Shown here: positions 5,200 through 8,084 of the stretch, one piece after another
How the letters are laid out: every line of letters starts with the position of its first letter
How positions within the stretch are numbered: the first letter of the stretch is position 1
Assembly (NCBI GenBank): GCA_012511245.1
Contig: JAAZGM010000287.1
Span: 1 to 8,084, forward strand
DNA length: 8,084 nucleotides
DNA from: Methanomicrobiales archaeon
GTDB lineage: Archaea > Halobacteriota > Methanomicrobia > Methanomicrobiales > Methanoculleaceae
Reading direction: 5' to 3'
Made by a program: the position numbers and the translations under genes
The notes under the pieces: generated by a model
What the model was told of the DNA's origin: nothing
The model's input: only the letters and a program-made list of their open reading frames with translations
Databases searched by the model: none

Positions 5200-8084
5200 T
5201 CACTCCTTCTTCCGTGCTTCCCGTAGCGCCTCCATGGTCACCACGCGGACGGCGCCGCCCTGGACGCCGCCGCCGGCATCGTCCATCCCATCCTCGATCC
5301 AGCCCTCGATCTCCAGGTAGGCTGCCCGCAGCCCCTCGAGGACGTCCGGGTCGGCGTCCCAGAGGCCGCGCCCGTGCGCTTCAAGCAGCCGCCTCCCGAT
5401 CTCCTCCAGCGCCCAGGGGTTCTCGTCCTCAAAGAACTGCCGCATCCGGGCATCCAGGACGAACGTGCGGGCGATGTCATCGAAGATCCGGTCATCCACC
5501 TCCTGCGTCGTCGCTTCCCATCCATAGACGGTTCCCACCTGCCGCGAGATGTCCCCGGCACCTTTGTAGCCGTGCCGCTTCATCCCCTCGATCCACTTCG
5601 GGTTGAGGAGCTTCGCCCTGACGACCCGCCGGACCTCCTCGGCAAGTGTCCGGATCTCGACGCGCCCCTGGTCGCGCGTATCGCCGTAGTAGGCGGGCAC
5701 CTCATGCTTCGAGAGCGCCCGCACCGCCCCGGTCAGCCCGCCGTGCACCCCGAAGTAGCAGCAGCACCCGAGAAGGTCGTACTCGTCGGTCACTGTCTTG
5801 TTGAAGGTGAGGTCGACTGCGGCAAGCTGCGCGGAGAAGGTCTCGGGGGACTCGTCGCCGAAGTTACCCCGTCCATAGGCATAGCCGTTCCACCCGACAA
5901 AGACATCCGCAAGGTCCGCCTCCTCCTTCCAGGCCGAGGCATAGACCGCCAGACTGACGCCGTTGCCGTAGGTGCCCGGCCGGCTCCCGAAGATCCGGGC
6001 TGTTCCGCTCCCCGCGAGGGCGTGCTTCCGCACGAAGTTCATCCCGGGAGGCTCATCCAGATCTGCGATCTCCCGGATAGCGTCGTCCAGGAGTTCGATG
6101 CAGGTGTAGAAGCAGTCCCGGAGGATCCCGCTCATCCTGACGGTGACGTCGATCCTCGGACGTCCAAGTTCTTCGAGTGGGAGTATGCGGTATGACCTGA
6201 CCCTGCCATCCGTCCAGATCGGCTCGACCCCGATGAGGGAGAAGATCTGGGCAAGTTGCTCGCCGTCGGCCCACATGATGTCGGACGCCATCCAGTACAT
6301 GCCGACATTCTCCGGGATTCGCCCGTGTTCGTCGGCGTATTTCTGGATGACGCTCTCCGCAAGCCGCGTTCCGATCCGCCACGCGGCGCGGGTGGGTGCC
6401 CGGAAGGGGTCGAGCGAGTAGAAGTTCCGCCCGGTGGGGAGCACCTCGGGCTTGCCCCGGGTGATGAGGCCTGAAGGGCCCGGCGGGATGTAGCCCCCGG
6501 CGAAGCCCGAGAGCAAACTCCTGATCTCGTCGGAGTCGTCTATCCGCGCTGCGAGATCGAGGACGTCGGCCCGGATCTTCTCGAGCGCCTCCGGGTCGGG
6601 GTGCGGGAGGGCGTCCGGGGGATCGCCCGCGAGGAACGCGGCGATCAACCGCTTTGCTGCGGTTTCGGCGTCCCGCAGCAGCGCACCGTCCGTGGTAAGA
6701 ACGTCATGCCCCATCATCCGGAGCATCGCGGATTGCAGTTCCCCATCGTAGCGCAGGACGGCATGGATGAACTCCGTCCGGCGTTCGCCCTCCGGCACCT
6801 CCCCGAAGATGTGCATCCCGTCAGGGATCCGGGTCTCGGCGATCCGGGTGACGGCGGTATGGGCGGCGGCGACCACCTCCTCGAAGGGAGCTCCCCGCTC
6901 GGAGAGGGCGCGAAGCCCGATCTCGTCGCCGATGCCGGTCTCTTCGAGGAGGTCGGCGATCGTGTGTTCGAGTGCGTGCGCCCGCGCCCGGTCGACGCCT
7001 TTTGCCCGGTTGTAGTCCGCGATCTGGTCTTCGAGGTCCTTTAAGCCTGCGTAGAGGTCGCTAGAGGTCATCACCGTCTGCATATGGTCAACCAGGACCG
7101 CGTAACTCCGCCGCCTGGCGATCGTCCCCTCCGGGGGGTTGTCGGCGTTGTAGATGTAGAGGTGGGGGACGGTCCCGACGGCGATGTCGGGGAAGCAGGC
7201 GTCGGAGAGGGCGACCGATTTCCCCGGGAGGAACTCTAAGTTTCCGTGCGTGCCGACGTGGACGATCACGTCCGCGCCGAACGTCTCTTCGATGTAGCGG
7301 TAGGTCGCGAGATACTGGTGCGTCGGCGGAACGCCCGGGTCGTGGAGGATCCGACAGACCTGGCCGTCGCACCGCGGACCGGCGCACCCGCGTTTGGGCT
7401 GGACGCAGACGAGGGCGTTTCCGTAGCGCACCCCGGTGACGACGATCCTCCCCTCGTGGACCATCGCCGGCGGGACACCGTCCATCTCCTCGCCGGGCGG
7501 TCGGCCCCACGCCTCACAGACGCGGGCCCGGACACCGGGGGGAAGGGTCTCGAACCAGGCGGCGTAATCCTCCGGCTCCACCAGCGCAAGGGCGCCGCCT
7601 TTTCGGACGATCTCCGCGACCGATGTCCAGCGGAAGTCGCTGATTGCTTTTCTCTCCATGATGGTCTCGATCAGGTCTTTTCCGCTCTCCGGGTACTCGA
7701 CCGCATATCCCCGGGCATGCATCGCTTTGAGGATCCTCACGACACTCTCCAGTGTATCGAGGTGTGCCCCGGCCCCGACCGATGCCTCGACCGAGGCGCA
7801 GGGTTTGTTGTGGAGGATAAAGACCACCCGCCTCTCCGCGGCGGGTTTTGCAGCAAGGTCGATCCACCGCCTCGCCCGCCCCACGAACTTCTCCACCCGT
7901 TCGTCGATGGGGACGTGCCGCTCACCGGCCTCCTCCTGATCGCGGGTCTCTGCCGCACCGATCGGCACCATCTCGATCGCGCCGAAGAACTCGGGCATCG
8001 CGACGTACCAGGAGACGTCGCTCCCTCGCATCCCGTCCAGGTCGGCCCTCCACTCCGCTTCGGTCTTGTGGTAGAGGAACAGGG
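5200..8084 (-). CDS. cobN: CobN-type large chelatase subunit, C-terminal 960 residues (5' end outside window)
   Basis: The frame stays open to the right edge: 17 further codons precede the ATG at 8029-8031, and the residues around it (AEWRADLDG, then VSWYVAMPEFFGAIE) are internal CobN sequence, so that ATG is not the start. CobN proteins are about 1,200-1,300 residues, so roughly the first quarter is missing. CobN/ChlH proteins bind the tetrapyrrole and metal and are powered by a ChlI/ChlD or CobS/CobT ATPase. Diagnostic segments are HVGTHGNLEFLPGKSVALS (HVGTHGN at 7240-7260), YIYNADNPPEG, PTGRNFYSLDP, YGNGVSLAVYASAW, and LLNPKWIEGMKRHGYKGA near the C-terminus. A cysteine cluster CX4CX4C lies at 7354-7386, and CCC at 5758-5766. 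The end is a Gly-rich tail and basic RKKE. No frameshift is visible. The ChlI-ChlD protein at 228-2243 is the obvious partner. The true metal is not shown by the sequence. Confidence 0.93.
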   Translation of the reverse strand, partial: LFLYHKTEAEWRADLDGMRGSDVSWYVAMPEFFGAIEMVPIGAAETRDQEEAGERHVPIDERVEKFVGRARRWIDLAAKPAAERRVVFILHNKPCASVEASVGAGAHLDTLESVVRILKAMHARGYAVEYPESGKDLIETIMERKAISDFRWTSVAEIVRKGGALALVEPEDYAAWFETLPPGVRARVCEAWGRPPGEEMDGVPPAMVHEGRIVVTGVRYGNALVCVQPKRGCAGPRCDGQVCRILHDPGVPPTHQYLATYRYIEETFGADVIVHVGTHGNLEFLPGKSVALSDACFPDIAVGTVPHLYIYNADNPPEGTIARRRSYAVLVDHMQTVMTSSDLYAGLKDLEDQIADYNRAKGVDRARAHALEHTIADLLEETGIGDEIGLRALSERGAPFEEVVAAAHTAVTRIAETRIPDGMHIFGEVPEGERRTEFIHAVLRYDGELQSAMLRMMGHDVLTTDGALLRDAETAAKRLIAAFLAGDPPDALPHPDPEALEKIRADVLDLAARIDDSDEIRSLLSGFAGGYIPPGPSGLITRGKPEVLPTGRNFYSLDPFRAPTRAAWRIGTRLAESVIQKYADEHGRIPENVGMYWMASDIMWADGEQLAQIFSLIGVEPIWTDGRVRSYRILPLEELGRPRIDVTVRMSGILRDCFYTCIELLDDAIREIADLDEPPGMNFVRKHALAGSGTARIFGSRPGTYGNGVSLAVYASAWKEEADLADVFVGWNGYAYGRGNFGDESPETFSAQLAAVDLTFNKTVTDEYDLLGCCCYFGVHGGLTGAVRALSKHEVPAYYGDTRDQGRVEIRTLAEEVRRVVRAKLLNPKWIEGMKRHGYKGAGDISRQVGTVYGWEATTQEVDDRIFDDIARTFVLDARMRQFFEDENPWALEEIGRRLLEAHGRGLWDADPDVLEGLRAAYLEIEGWIEDGMDDAGGGVQGGAVRVVTMEALREARKKE

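Noticed and set aside
5374..6195. 273-codon plus-strand ORF opposite cobN
   Set aside because: It is an antisense shadow of a strongly conserved CobN region, with no recognisable motif or ribosome-binding site.
1..8084. CRISPR array, tRNA or rRNA genes, insertion sequence or integrase
   Set aside because: I found no regularly spaced repeats, no tRNA-like cloverleaf, no transposase-like protein and no paired terminal inverted repeats.

Overview
This window reads as part of a methanogenic archaeon's chromosome, most like the Methanomicrobiales (Methanoculleus-type), though I cannot name the species. The evidence is GC-rich coding sequence broken by sharp AT-rich islands, archaeal BRE/TATA-like promoters, a GAGGTG ribosome-binding site, a PGF-CTERM (archaeosortase) tail on an exported protein, a Yip1-type membrane protein of the kind common in these archaea, and the archaeal forms of CobN and fused ChlI-ChlD chelatase proteins.

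Layout, left to right. Positions 1-227 hold nothing secure: a possible minus-strand gene runs off the left edge, and a 47-codon plus-strand ORF overlaps its start. On the minus strand, 228-2243 encodes a fused AAA+/von Willebrand A metallochelatase subunit (ChlI-ChlD type). Next to it is a compact switch region, with a GC-rich hairpin terminator at 2306-2336 followed by a BRE/TATA promoter at 2269-2282. Upstream, 2349-2681 encodes a 110-residue protein I do not recognise, with its own promoter in an AT-rich island near 2820. The stretch 2695-3239 has no convincing gene. On the plus strand, 3240-3897 is a Yip1-family membrane protein broken by a +1 frameshift at a G4 run. It is followed 41 bases later by 3939-5135, an exported TolB-like beta-propeller with a PGF-CTERM anchor. 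Finally, 5200-8084 on the minus strand is the C-terminal 960 residues of CobN, the large cobaltochelatase-type subunit; its N-terminus lies beyond the right edge.

How the genes work together. CobN binds a tetrapyrrole and metal, and the ChlI-ChlD protein supplies the ATPase ring and the MIDAS-bearing platform, so the two can be expected to form one ATP-dependent metal chelatase. Methanogens insert cobalt and nickel early with small ATP-independent CbiX/CfbA-type enzymes, so the substrate and metal of this complex are an open question. The unknown 110-residue protein beside the ATPase gene is a candidate accessory factor by position only. The Yip1 and TolB-like genes form an unrelated cell-envelope unit between the chelatase genes.

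The points most worth a second look are the Yip1 frameshift, the half-blade apparently missing from the propeller, cysteine clusters in both chelatase subunits, and the terminator/promoter element giving a nearly leaderless chelatase mRNA.
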